Assembly: GCA_017381835.1 (NCBI GenBank) | Contig: JAFOBK010000022.1 | Location: 1 to 14,701, forward strand | From: Oscillospiraceae bacterium | GTDB taxonomy: Bacteria > Bacillota_A > Clostridia > Oscillospirales > Oscillospiraceae | DNA: 14,701 nt | Direction of reading: 5' to 3' | Shown: piece after piece, positions 1 through 8,047 of the stretch | Layout of the letters: every line of letters begins with the position of its first letter | Position numbering within the stretch: position 1 is the stretch's first letter | Position numbers and translations under genes: made by a program | The notes under the pieces: model-generated | What the model was told of the DNA's origin: nothing | Database searches by the model: none | The model's input: only the letters and a program-made list of their open reading frames with translations

Positions 1-3000
1 CCAGTTGTTGGAAGATTTTGTTTCAACCACAGCACTGAAAGCGCCGTTGGAGTAAGTCCAGGTGAAGGCGTTCTCGGAATTTACCAGAGCCTCATTCTCG
101 ATGGCCAGGTAAGTACCGTCAGCTGCCTGAATGGTCCAGCCGCCACTGACCTGGGTGAAGGTATAAGTACCAACCTGAACGCCGCCCAGCTTCAGCATAT
201 ACGTGCCGCCGGAGGACAGACTTTCTTCAACTGTGTATTCACAGACGGGATGTGCATTGGGATCAATCTCGCCGCAGTGGCACTTGCCGTCCTCACCGTA
301 GCTGTGACCGTTGGAGGGCACTCTGTCAGTGACATAGCTGTCGGCGCAGCGATCACAAGTGTAAGTGGTGTAGCCCTGCTCAGTACAGGTAGGAGCGGTG
401 ACGACACTCTGGTAATTGTGTCCCAGCAGGGGAATCTCGCGCTCTTCTGCGGACAAGCAGGCACTGCAGGTGCGTACTTCCTTACCGGGTTCCGTGCAGG
501 TGGGAGCCAGGGTCTGGGTCCATTCGCCGAAGTTATGCTTTGCTAAAGTAGTAAGCTTTTCTGTCTGAACATCAGAATAGGTCTGACCTTCAAATTCGGC
601 TGTTGCGGTGTAGGTAATCAGGCCGTACTGGGTGCAGGAGGAATCCTGAACGGCGACTTCCACAGTGGCCTGGACGGTTTTGATCGTTCCGCAATCATTA
701 CCACAGGTAAAGGTAGCGGTAGCGGTGAAGTCTTCATCGGCTTTCGTCCAGGTCCAGACAGGAGCACTGTAGCTGTGGCCAATAGCAGGCGTTTTGGAAT
801 CGGTGTAGGAATCGCTGCAGCGGCTACAGGTATGCGTGGTAAAGCCAGCTTCGGAGCAGGTGGGGGCAGTCACAATGCTGCTATAATCGTGGCCCAGAAC
901 AGCAGAATCGAAGCTCAAAGCATCTTCGTAAGTGGCTGTACCGATCTGCACAGTTGCCGTGTAGGTCAGCTTGCCTGCTTCGGTGCAAGTGGCAGAATTT
1001 TCACTGACAACAGTAGCCTCATATGTTACATCTTTACCGCACAGATCGCAGTAGTGAGAAGCTGTAGCAGCGCTGTAATCCTCTGCCCAGGACCAGGTGA
1101 TTTCTCCTGCAACTCTGTGGGCACCCATGGTGCAGTTAATCAGTTGTGCCATGTAAGCATAGCCATCAGCGGTGGGAACTGCATTACCGAAAGCGGCAGC
1201 GATGCCCTCAACGCCGTTTTCCATCATGTTCACCGCGCCGGGGACATTGGTCTGTGTTGCGGTCACATCCACATAGGTCACATTATCGGTCATAGCAGCG
1301 TAATTTTCCATGTGCAGATTCATCAGCTTCACAGCGTGGCCGATGAAATGGCCCATCTCCAGGTACATGCCGGAAGTGGGTTCATGGATGTAAGCATCAC
1401 CCATCAAGTCGTACATACCGACCAGAACGATGTCCGCCTGGGGATTCAGAGCCTGAATGGTCTCGATGGTGTTATCCAGGCAATCTGCAAAGGTGGTGAA
1501 GCCGTAGCCATAGGTTTCGAAAGCCAGCATCAGAGCACCGATGGCATCAACACCGAATGCACCGGAGAAGTTTGCCAGGAAGGCGTCCATGGTTGCGCCC
1601 AACTGACGGGGCTTCATATTGTCCACATCAGCAAATTCCATGCTGTATGTGGAGCCGTCTGCCATGTAAGCACCCAGCTGCTTTGCAATCAGTCCCATGT
1701 TCATGGAACCCAGGTTTACAATAACCACATCAGTGTCCTGAACAGCCTTAACGTAATCATCTTTGATGGAATTCAGTACAGTCTGGGCATATTCGTCGCG
1801 GGAATAGGTGCCGTCCAGTAGGGCGCGGATCTCATTGATACGGAAGTCTGCATTGGACAGATTTGTGACCTTGCCTGCCAGAGCAGAAACATAGCTATCT
1901 TCGTTAGCAGCAATAAAGTCACCCAGAACCAGCACCTTGCTGTCAGCCGTAACAGCGATTTCCCGATCAGGTTCTGCAGTCAGCAGGGAATCCAGCACGG
2001 CCTTGGCAGCATTGAACAGGGTCTTCTGACCGGCCTCGCTGGGGTGGGTGTAAATACCGTCCTGGCTCATAAAACGGAAGAACAGAGTTGCCAGAGCAGA
2101 GTCAGATTTGTATTCAGCCCATGCGGCGGGATCTTCCGCTTCGGAAACAGCGGGCTTCTCCAGAACCAGTGTGCCTGCCATAAATTCTTCAGCAACCTTA
2201 CTCAGATTCAGGTTGCCACCGGCGGTGGCACTCAGCAGAGCATCGAAGTAAATGGTGTCGACTTTTGCGATCTTACTCAGGGTAGTGGGCAAATTCTTGT
2301 AAGTCAGATAACTGTCGTAGTTCTCGGCAGCTTCCTGCGCAGTCATACCCAGAGCCTGGGTCATGAAGAAGACCATGGTGGTACGGACGTAGTCGTTGTT
2401 GAACTGTCCGTCCAGTTCGTTGATGTAGCATTCGCAGAGTGCCTCTGCCACATTTGCAGGGATACCTGCACCCACCATCAGACTGTTGTAAGCCAGCTTT
2501 TCCTGTTCCTTGGTGGCAGTACCCTTGTAAACAGCATAGACGGCTTCTGCCAGACCCTCAGGATCGGCATACTTGGTCTTAATGGCAGCGACCACAGTCA
2601 GTGCCTTGGCTTCAGCTTCGGTCTTACCGGCCTCGACGGCAGGCACATAGACAAGCGCATACAGGTCATAGCCAGTAGAAGCAGTGGCTTCATCGATACC
2701 TGTGATGCCCAGACGCTGAGCCAGGGTGACCAGGCATACTACAACGGCTTCTTTATCAGAATTGTTCTTTGCGTAGGTTTCGTTGTACAGCGCTGCAACC
2801 TGGCAGATCAGTTCGGCTGCGGTGCTGCGGTCAGTGATGCCGAACGCAGCCAGGGCTGCCATATTTTCGTCAGTCAGGGATGCGGCAACAGCCACCATAA
2901 TGGCAGCGTTTTCGCCATCGGCCTCGTACGCTTCCACCATGGCATAGGCCAACTCAGCAGTAGCCTGGTCAACTTTCAAGGTCATGGCCTTGATGACTGC

Positions 3001-5373
3001 AGACCGGTAGTCAGTTTTTGCCAGAGTTCCCAGCTCATAGACCAGTACAGCAGCTTCATCCTTGTCAGTCAGTCCAAGCTGTGCCAGCATTTCATCAGTA
3101 ATTTTCAGGGCAATCGCCTGCTTGACTGCAGCGCTCTTATTGGCTGCACCCAGTGTGCCAAGCTGGTGGATCAGGCCCGCAGCCTCATTCTTGTCGCTCA
3201 GGCCAAACTGTGCCAACATCTCGTCGGTGACCTGGGTAGCAATGGCAGCCTTAATGGCAGCTTCCTCGCCCTGCATTTCATAAACAGCGTTAATCTGAAT
3301 GGCCAGCACGGCGGTTGCCTCGTCAACCTCGGTCTTCAGTGCTGCCAGAACAGCGGCATCATAGCCTTCGCTGTTGTTAATGGCATTCAGTGCCCATGCG
3401 GTCTGGGCAGTGGCCTGGGCGTCCTCTTCGGAGTAACCCTTGGCAGCGACCAGCATATATCGGACGCCTTCCAAAACAGCCAGCTTGTTGGCAGACTCCT
3501 GTGTACCGTTGTTGACTTTTTGTTCATCATAGTAGATGCAGCCCATGCGGTAGGCCTCTTCGGCCAAAGCAGCTCTGTTAGCATCCGTTACCTCAAAACC
3601 GGCCTGAACCATCAACTCATCGGTGATGTAGCCCTCTATTGTGTCCAGGATGATGCTTTTGACAAAGCTGGAAGTTTCGCTGCCTTTGAACATGCTGTTG
3701 CCAATCAGATTCTCAACCAGCAGATCCACAATACCTTGCGCCAGTGCGATACCCTGGACAGCGGTGTCCACAGCTGCTTCAGCGGTTGCGACACCCTCGA
3801 CGGCAGTCTGTACGGCATTTTTCGCGGTATTGACACCGGCAATCGCCTCGTCCACGGCTGCTTCCGCGGCTGCAACACCTTCACTAGATGCGTCCACTGC
3901 GTTTCTGGCAGCTTCCACACCCTCCATCGCGGTAGGCAGCATTCCCTTGGCGGTGGCCACACCTTCCACAGCAGTATGAATCAACTCAATGGCGGTGATG
4001 GTGGTATCAATCTGCTTTTCCAAGTCGCCTACGATGCTGTTCAGCTGAGGTGTGATCTGCGCATCGATAACTTCACTCTTGATGGTGGCGTTCAAATTAT
4101 TTACATAGCCATCCAGCATCTGAATGGGAGCAAGGATTTTCTGATTGAATTGCTCACGCTCTGCAGGTTCGTCGGGGTCATAACCCATATTTTCCATAAC
4201 GAACTCATTCATCAGCCGCTCAGCAGTAGGATACATATACTGACTTTCCGGATAATTACTGTCAGGATAATCCTTATAGTAGTCGATAAACAGCTCGGGA
4301 GCGGAATCCAGCGTGGCGTGGGTTACCATATTAGCATAGGGGGACAGTTCTCTGGAATAGAAGTTTGCCAGATCGATGAACATGCCATACAGAGCATCCA
4401 GGTCGATGTTCTCGCCCAATGCGCCGCCGGCCAGTTCCACACCGTTGATCATAGAATAGCAGTCAATGACAACAACCTTTGCCTTGGGGTTGATCTTGTA
4501 GACTGCTTCAATGGCACCGTCAAAATGTTCAGTATAGCCCAGATAGCCATACATCAGGCACCGGGCCAAAGTCATGGCCAGGTCATAAGACTTACCGCTG
4601 TCGGTGCCGAGCATACCTGCAACCATTTGGCCAAGCATAGCATCCAGAGAGGCTGCGGTTTTGGCATCCACATATTGGGAAAAGTCCACCTCATAAGCCA
4701 GATCCTTCAGGCCCAAAATCTCCTGAATCGTGTTCGTAACGAAAGTGCCGAAATTATTGGTACCCAGATCAATGGTAATCAGATCCGCATTTTCGACCGC
4801 ACTGCGGTACTCGGCCATGATGACGCTGTCTGCGTTTGCGATCATACCGTCATCACTGCCAAAAACAGACAGATACTTAGAACGCAGCTCGTCTGCAGAG
4901 ATTTTGGCTTCCTCGTTGGTGGAGCGCAGCAGTCTGCGGACAGCGATTCTGTTCCAATCGGCAAACTGATAGTTATGATAAGAATCGGCCTCATAGTCAT
5001 CGCAGAGCATCCAATGCAGCTCATCCATACGGAAGCCGGAGATTGCCATCTGTTCCAGATTGACTGTGAAGCCCTGGTTGGAAAGATAGTCCCGGATTAG
5101 TGCGGGATATGCGGCGGACACTTCCTGACGGAAGCCAAGCACATTGGTACCGTCACTGAAACGGTACTCTTCCATGCCGTAGCCGTTGGTCACGGAGTCA
5201 CCAAAGGAGACGTACGTAATAATGCCATCGCCGGTAACATCCGATACACCAGAGACACCGGGGGCGGGAGTGCTGTCCGCGGCCAGTGCGGTCAGCGACA
5301 GGCTGCAGACCATACACAGAACCAGCAGCAGCGACACACAAGACTTAAACAAGCGTTTTGCAGCGTGTTTCAT
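1..5373 (-). CDS. Giant secreted SGNH/GDSL-hydrolase-like protein with tandem SGNH domains (3' end outside window)
   Basis: The frame is open from the ATG at 5373 to the left edge (1791 codons, no stop seen). The start has an AGGAGGA site 4-5 bases upstream and is followed by a Sec signal peptide (K/R-rich start, hydrophobic 13-31, cleavage likely after Ala31). SGNH domain 1 has GDS with Ser60, block II Gly113 and block III GTNN at 204-207. Residues about 400-1050 are Ala/Glu-rich helix with 14- and 43-residue repeats. A His block (D1105, H1110, then PSEAG) follows, then SGNH-like domain 2 (about 1147-1412) with GDF at 1151-1153, GSMN at 1222-1225 and VPTADGY from 1399. Cys-pair repeats span about 1440-1702, and the start of a beta-rich module follows. 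SGNH enzymes hydrolyse esters of lipids or acetylated glycans; the substrate here is unknown. The gene lies 49 bp after an acyl-CoA synthetase-like gene with no clear promoter or terminator between, so cotranscription is likely. No anchor is visible. Confidence 0.9.
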   Translation of the reverse strand, partial: MKHAAKRLFKSCVSLLLVLCMVCSLSLTALAADSTPAPGVSGVSDVTGDGIITYVSFGDSVTNGYGMEEYRFSDGTNVLGFRQEVSAAYPALIRDYLSNQGFTVNLEQMAISGFRMDELHWMLCDDYEADSYHNYQFADWNRIAVRRLLRSTNEEAKISADELRSKYLSVFGSDDGMIANADSVIMAEYRSAVENADLITIDLGTNNFGTFVTNTIQEILGLKDLAYEVDFSQYVDAKTAASLDAMLGQMVAGMLGTDSGKSYDLAMTLARCLMYGYLGYTEHFDGAIEAVYKINPKAKVVVIDCYSMINGVELAGGALGENIDLDALYGMFIDLANFYSRELSPYANMVTHATLDSAPELFIDYYKDYPDSNYPESQYMYPTAERLMNEFVMENMGYDPDEPAEREQFNQKILAPIQMLDGYVNNLNATIKSEVIDAQITPQLNSIVGDLEKQIDTTITAIELIHTAVEGVATAKGMLPTAMEGVEAARNAVDASSEGVAAAEAAVDEAIAGVNTAKNAVQTAVEGVATAEAAVDTAVQGIALAQGIVDLLVENLIGNSMFKGSETSSFVKSIILDTIEGYITDELMVQAGFEVTDANRAALAEEAYRMGCIYYDEQKVNNGTQESANKLAVLEGVRYMLVAAKGYSEEDAQATAQTAWALNAINNSEGYDAAVLAALKTEVDEATAVLAIQINAVYEMQGEEAAIKAAIATQVTDEMLAQFGLSDKNEAAGLIHQLGTLGAANKSAAVKQAIALKITDEMLAQLGLTDKDEAAVLVYELGTLAKTDYRSAVIKAMTLKVDQATAELAYAMVEAYEADGENAAIMVAVAASLTDENMAALAAFGITDRSTAAELICQVAALYNETYAKNNSDKEAVVVCLVTLAQRLGITGIDEATASTGYDLYALVYVPAVEAGKTEAEAKALTVVAAIKTKYADPEGLAEAVYAVYKGTATKEQEKLAYNSLMVGAGIPANVAEALCECYINELDGQFNNDYVRTTMVFFMTQALGMTAQEAAENYDSYLTYKNLPTTLSKIAKVDTIYFDALLSATAGGNLNLSKVAEEFMAGTLVLEKPAVSEAEDPAAWAEYKSDSALATLFFRFMSQDGIYTHPSEAGQKTLFNAAKAVLDSLLTAEPDREIAVTADSKVLVLGDFIAANEDSYVSALAGKVTNLSNADFRINEIRALLDGTYSRDEYAQTVLNSIKDDYVKAVQDTDVVIVNLGSMNMGLIAKQLGAYMADGSTYSMEFADVDNMKPRQLGATMDAFLANFSGAFGVDAIGALMLAFETYGYGFTTFADCLDNTIETIQALNPQADIVLVGMYDLMGDAYIHEPTSGMYLEMGHFIGHAVKLMNLHMENYAAMTDNVTYVDVTATQTNVPGAVNMMENGVEGIAAAFGNAVPTADGYAYMAQLINCTMGAHRVAGEITWSWAEDYSAATASHYCDLCGKDVTYEATVVSENSATCTEAGKLTYTATVQIGTATYEDALSFDSAVLGHDYSSIVTAPTCSEAGFTTHTCSRCSDSYTDSKTPAIGHSYSAPVWTWTKADEDFTATATFTCGNDCGTIKTVQATVEVAVQDSSCTQYGLITYTATAEFEGQTYSDVQTEKLTTLAKHNFGEWTQTLAPTCTEPGKEVRTCSACLSAEEREIPLLGHNYQSVVTAPTCTEQGYTTYTCDRCADSYVTDRVPSNGHSYGEDGKCHCGEIDPNAHPVCEYTVEESLSSGGTYMLKLGGVQVGTYTFTQVSGGWTIQAADGTYLAIENEALVNSENAFTWTYSNGAFSAVVETKSSNNW
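268..1056 (-). repeat. Cys-pair 'PTCTE-G' repeats in the giant protein
   Basis: Residues about 1440-1702 of the giant secreted protein contain repeated units with a PTC(T/S)E-G turn, a TYTC-x2-C pair and a GH-Y spacer, for example CDLC, CSRC, CSAC and CDRC. The spacing of the Cys pairs suggests small zinc-ribbon-like or disulfide-stabilised modules. Such units are common near the C-terminus of secreted proteins of gut Clostridia, where their role is not settled. The copies differ in length and are not identical at the DNA level, so they are old duplications. Confidence 0.75.
2974..3231 (-). repeat. Two tandem 43-residue helical repeats in the giant protein
   Basis: Residues 715-757 and 758-800 align at a 129-bp period. 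Each has a TDEMLAQ core, then GL-(S/T)-DK-(N/D)-EAA and an LGTL segment. The flanking sequence contains looser copies, such as LTDENMAALAAFGITD further on and paired VDEATA/VDQATA segments. This indicates an alpha-solenoid-like region built by duplication. Confidence 0.8.
3721..3972 (-). repeat. Six tandem 14-residue Ala/Gly-Val repeats in the giant protein
   Basis: Residues 468-551 divide into six consecutive 14-residue units with consensus A-x-E-G-V-x-x-A-x-x-A-V-D-x. They begin with AVEGVATAKG and end with AVQGIALAQG. The Gly-(Val/Ile) step recurs exactly every 14 residues, which is four helical turns, so a regular coiled coil or helical stalk is likely. The preceding 14 residues may be a degenerate seventh unit. 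At the DNA level the period is 42 bp. Confidence 0.85.
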
Positions 5374-5422
5374 GATTTCCTCCTAAAAGAAATATATTGA
5401 TATATCTTCGAGCACGGTCACG

Positions 5423-7183
5423 TCATACACTGGCGGGATCCCACTTCGTATACTCATATGTACCATACTCCAGTTCCAGAGCACGGTAGTCGTTCTTACC
5501 GGAGCCGGTAAGGGGAATCTTGTCCACAGCAAGGACGGCAACAGGCTTACCCCGCTCCTCCAGCTGGGCCATGCATTCGGCGAAAATCTTGCGGCATGCG
5601 GCATCCCGGTCCACTCCCCCGTCCAGTTCCACAATAACCAGCGGATACTGACCCTGACCGTGGCCAAGGTCATTGACGCCGATGACACAGCAGTTATGGA
5701 CCTCGCTTCGCTGGGAAACCATACTCTCGATGCCAACGGGGAATACCTTATGACCGTCAAAGCGGGTAATCATCCGCTTGAGGCGTCCCTTGATGAACAC
5801 GAAACCATCCTCATCCATATAGCCGATGTCGCCGGAATGAACCCAGGTCAGGCCATCGGAATGTCGGCGCATTACATGTGCGGTCTCGTCGGGTTTGCGG
5901 TAGTAGCCCTTCATCATAGAAGGACCGGTGATACAGATTTCGCCCAGTTCGTTGTAGCCCAGTTCTTCTCCGGTGTCGGGATCAAAGATGGCGATGGTAG
6001 TGGTAACGGAGGGGATACCCACGCTCTTACTCTTGAAGATATCATTGACAGAGAAGGACGCTGCGGCAGAAACCTCGGACATACCGTAACCCTGGGCCAG
6101 GGGATAGCGGATATTGTGGGTTTTCATAAAATCGTTCAGCTTGGTTTCCAGACCCTCGTTCATGGTATCGCCGCCGGAACCCATGGTAATCAGGAAAGAA
6201 AGATCGAAATTCTCCATTTCCTTGCTGTCCATCATCAGCTCGTAGAAAGCGGGGGTGCTGATCATGTGGTTGGGTCGGAACTGACGGACCAGCTTACCGA
6301 ACTGATCCGGTACAAATTTGGGGATAGGTGTCAGCTTCAGTTGCATGCACAGGGGCATATGCATACCGCAGACCATGCCGTAAGAAGTAAAGACGGGGAT
6401 AATGCCCAGAAAGCTTTCTCCGGGATGGGCATCCAAACCCGCATGCTGGAAATTGATCGCGACAGCATTCATGCTGTCGTTTGTCAGCATCACACCCTTG
6501 GGGAAGCCGGTGGTACCACCAGTAAAAGTGATTGCCACGGTAGCATCTCCTTCATAGGGAGCCTCCTGGGCGATCGTACCCTTGCCGTAGGACAGAAACT
6601 GATCCCACTTGACCACCACATCGCTGTAAGGAATATCCGTCTTGGTGGTGAGGGTCATGGCTATTTTCTTGAATAGGGGCAGGCTCCGGACAGGTGACTG
6701 GATAACAATCTTTTTCTGGTTGATCTCATCGATGATCTTGCGTATTTTGGGGAAAGCAACATCAATAACCAGGGTGATGCAAGCGCCGGAGTTCTTAATC
6801 ATCTTGCGGATGCTGGTCACATCCATTCGAGGGTCGATCATATTGGCGGTGGCGCCGAGCTTATTGAGCGCATAAATCGCACAAATGGTCTCAGGCACAC
6901 CGACGGTTACGAAGCAGACCAGATCACCTTTCTTGACACCGAGGGCGGCAAATGCGTTAGCGGCTTCGTCAATCCTATGAAAAAACTCACGGTAGCTGAT
7001 GTTTTTACCGTAGTAATCCAGCGCAGTAGAATCCAGGTTATTTTTGTTTGATTCTTTTGCAAAAGCGAGCACCGAGCATTTGGGCAGCAGCTGCTGCAGT
7101 GCTTCCGGTGAGTAGTATTTTTGCCATGGTTTTTGCTGAGATGGTAGTTGGCTCATAAATCTCCTCATTTCTGTATTTTTCAT
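5423..7183 (-). CDS. AMP-forming acyl-CoA synthetase-like ligase (ANL superfamily)
   Basis: This 586-residue cytosolic enzyme would activate a carboxylic acid with ATP to an acyl-adenylate and probably transfer it to CoA. The core motifs are present: phosphate loop TFTGGTTGFPKG (219-230), GYGMSE (365-370), HSGDIGYMDEDG (449-460), hinge GRLKRMITR (466-474) and the C-terminal catalytic Lys in PLTGSGKNDYR (Lys563). Length is normal for the family. The start at 7183 overlaps the stop of the upstream HTH gene (TGATG), which suggests translational coupling. An alternative ATG at 7156 has a GAGGAG site 4 bases upstream; the longer frame from 7201 lacks this support. Substrate cannot be told from sequence; fatty or aryl acids are both possible. 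A giant SGNH protein follows in the same direction, so linked acyl chemistry is conceivable but unproven. Confidence 0.92.
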   Translation of the reverse strand: MKNTEMRRFMSQLPSQQKPWQKYYSPEALQQLLPKCSVLAFAKESNKNNLDSTALDYYGKNISYREFFHRIDEAANAFAALGVKKGDLVCFVTVGVPETICAIYALNKLGATANMIDPRMDVTSIRKMIKNSGACITLVIDVAFPKIRKIIDEINQKKIVIQSPVRSLPLFKKIAMTLTTKTDIPYSDVVVKWDQFLSYGKGTIAQEAPYEGDATVAITFTGGTTGFPKGVMLTNDSMNAVAINFQHAGLDAHPGESFLGIIPVFTSYGMVCGMHMPLCMQLKLTPIPKFVPDQFGKLVRQFRPNHMISTPAFYELMMDSKEMENFDLSFLITMGSGGDTMNEGLETKLNDFMKTHNIRYPLAQGYGMSEVSAAASFSVNDIFKSKSVGIPSVTTTIAIFDPDTGEELGYNELGEICITGPSMMKGYYRKPDETAHVMRRHSDGLTWVHSGDIGYMDEDGFVFIKGRLKRMITRFDGHKVFPVGIESMVSQRSEVHNCCVIGVNDLGHGQGQYPLVIVELDGGVDRDAACRKIFAECMAQLEERGKPVAVLAVDKIPLTGSGKNDYRALELEYGTYEYTKWDPASV

Positions 7184-7437
7184 CAATCCTCTGATGGGCA
7201 TTCCTGTGCATGAAGAAACGCCTGCTCAATTTCGAAAATCAGATCGTGGGGTTCCATTTCCAAAGCAAGAGCGATTTTCCAAACAGTCTCCAGGTTCGGC
7301 TTTTTTCTTCCGCATTCAATCATGGACAGATGCGTTCGGGCAATTCCGGCTAAACCGCTAAGCAACTCCTGTGACATGTTTTTCTGCAATCTGAATTTTC
7401 GAATGGTTATTCCGGGTATACGGTTATCATATTGCAA
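7183..7437 (-). CDS. Small XRE/Cro-cI family HTH regulator
   Basis: This 84-residue protein is almost entirely one helix-turn-helix domain (about residues 10-68): an IRKFRLQKNMSQELLS helix pair, then recognition helix ARTHLSMIECGRKKP and the ALALEMEP tail typical of XRE regulators. It probably binds DNA as a dimer and has no separate sensor domain. No in-frame ATG precedes the domain and an in-frame stop lies upstream, so TTG at 7437 is the likely start; its ribosome site is weak (AAAGG at long spacing). The stop overlaps the start of the ligase gene by one base, so the regulator is translationally linked to it and may control its own operon. Confidence 0.82.
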   Translation of the reverse strand: MQYDNRIPGITIRKFRLQKNMSQELLSGLAGIARTHLSMIECGRKKPNLETVWKIALALEMEPHDLIFEIEQAFLHAQECPSED

Positions 7438-7490
7438 ATCATCACAGCCTTTCTCATTTAGTTATGATACTTCATATTTCAGGAAAACCC

Positions 7491-7506
7491 GTCTACTAAA
7501 ATAGAC
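7491..7506. promoter_or_regulatory. Dyad upstream of the HTH gene, candidate operator
   Basis: The sequence GTCTA-N6-TAGAC is a perfect 5-bp dyad about 54 bp upstream of the TTG start of the HTH gene. The arms could be an operator for the small XRE regulator, since such proteins often bind near their own promoters. A second short hairpin, GTGT-N4-ACAC, lies at 7525-7536. No convincing -35/-10 pair was found in 7438-7610, so the promoter position is unknown. Confidence 0.3.
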
Positions 7507-7610
7507 ATCATCAAAAAAGAAAAAGTGTAAAAACACAGGAAAAGTGTCGTAAATAGCAAAGAATCTTTGCTGAAATACTTATATATCAGAAATATCCAGG
7601 GAGAAATATA

Positions 7611-7883
7611 TCAAGCCAGGCGGCTGAGCGGTAAGCGGAACTGCGGATATAGAGGAATGGATACGAAGCGAAGCAATGCTCTTAGATTTCTGATGTCATT
7701 GTCGTTTGTTGTGGTGCTAACAGTCTCTGTGATATTAGCCTCTTCCAGGCACCAGCGTTCAAATAACATCCGTGTCTGCGCATAACTTTGCATGGTTTTA
7801 GGCCGTAGTTTTCGGCTTCGACAGTTGTACATGTACTCATCAATGTAGTAGTCAAAGTCCCTCGTGAGTTGTTTTTTGCGCAT
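7611..7883 (-). pseudogene. Truncated tyrosine recombinase (integrase) N-terminal remnant
   Basis: The first 50 or so residues read as the N-terminal core-binding (SAM-like) domain of a tyrosine recombinase: FDYYIDEYMYNCRSRKLRPK, then a SYAQTRMLFERWC helix. A segment matching a later part of that domain (NDNDIRNLRALLRF) then appears too early. The tail after it is unlike any integrase and the frame stops at 90 codons. The whole catalytic domain (R-H-R-Y) is missing. The start ATG keeps a GGGAG ribosome site. This is a decayed or internally deleted integrase; no partner element genes are visible beside it. Confidence 0.7.
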
Positions 7884-7937
7884 AAAAATGCTCCCGTTTC
7901 ATTGAGATTTTTACCCAATAAACCGAGAGCATTTATG
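7881..7937. repeat. Imperfect inverted repeat covering the integrase-remnant start
   Basis: Left arm CATAAAAATGCTCCCG (7881-7896) and right arm CGAGAGCATTTATG (7924-7937) are complementary apart from one mismatch and a 2-base bulge, around a 27-base loop. In the leftward transcript the second arm contains the GGGAG ribosome site and ATG of the integrase remnant, so the hairpin could mask translation. It could equally be a remnant of a recombination site. Confidence 0.5.
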
Positions 7938-8047
7938 GCATAACACAAAAAGTTTATAGCGTCAAAACACCATTTTCAGTGCGTATTTTGGCTGTTCATG
8001 GCATTTCTGTCCATTGTTCCAAAACTGGAAAACCCGTTGCGCCCCAA

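Noticed and set aside
775..1821. Rightward open frame of 348 codons
   Set aside because: Same situation: it is antisense to the Cys-pair repeats and second SGNH-like domain, with odd composition and no supporting signals.
2044..5100. Long rightward open frame of about 1018 codons
   Set aside because: It lies opposite the giant secreted gene, has no ribosome site, and its product is a Gln/His/Cys/Ile-rich string without domains. The leftward frame has a ribosome site, signal peptide and recognisable motifs. The open frame is a by-product of codon bias on the real strand.
5660..6676. Rightward open frame of 338 codons inside the ligase gene
   Set aside because: It is antisense to the adenylation core, with a His/Gly-rich composition typical of shadows.
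7615..7680. Stretch resembling the start of a tRNA (GGCTGAGCGGTAAGCGG)
   Set aside because: No complementary acceptor arm, anticodon arm or T-arm could be built around it.
8015..8032. Short hairpin (TTCCA-N4-TGGAA) after spo0A
   Set aside because: The stem is only 5 bp and no T-tract follows in the leftward direction, so it is not supported as a terminator.
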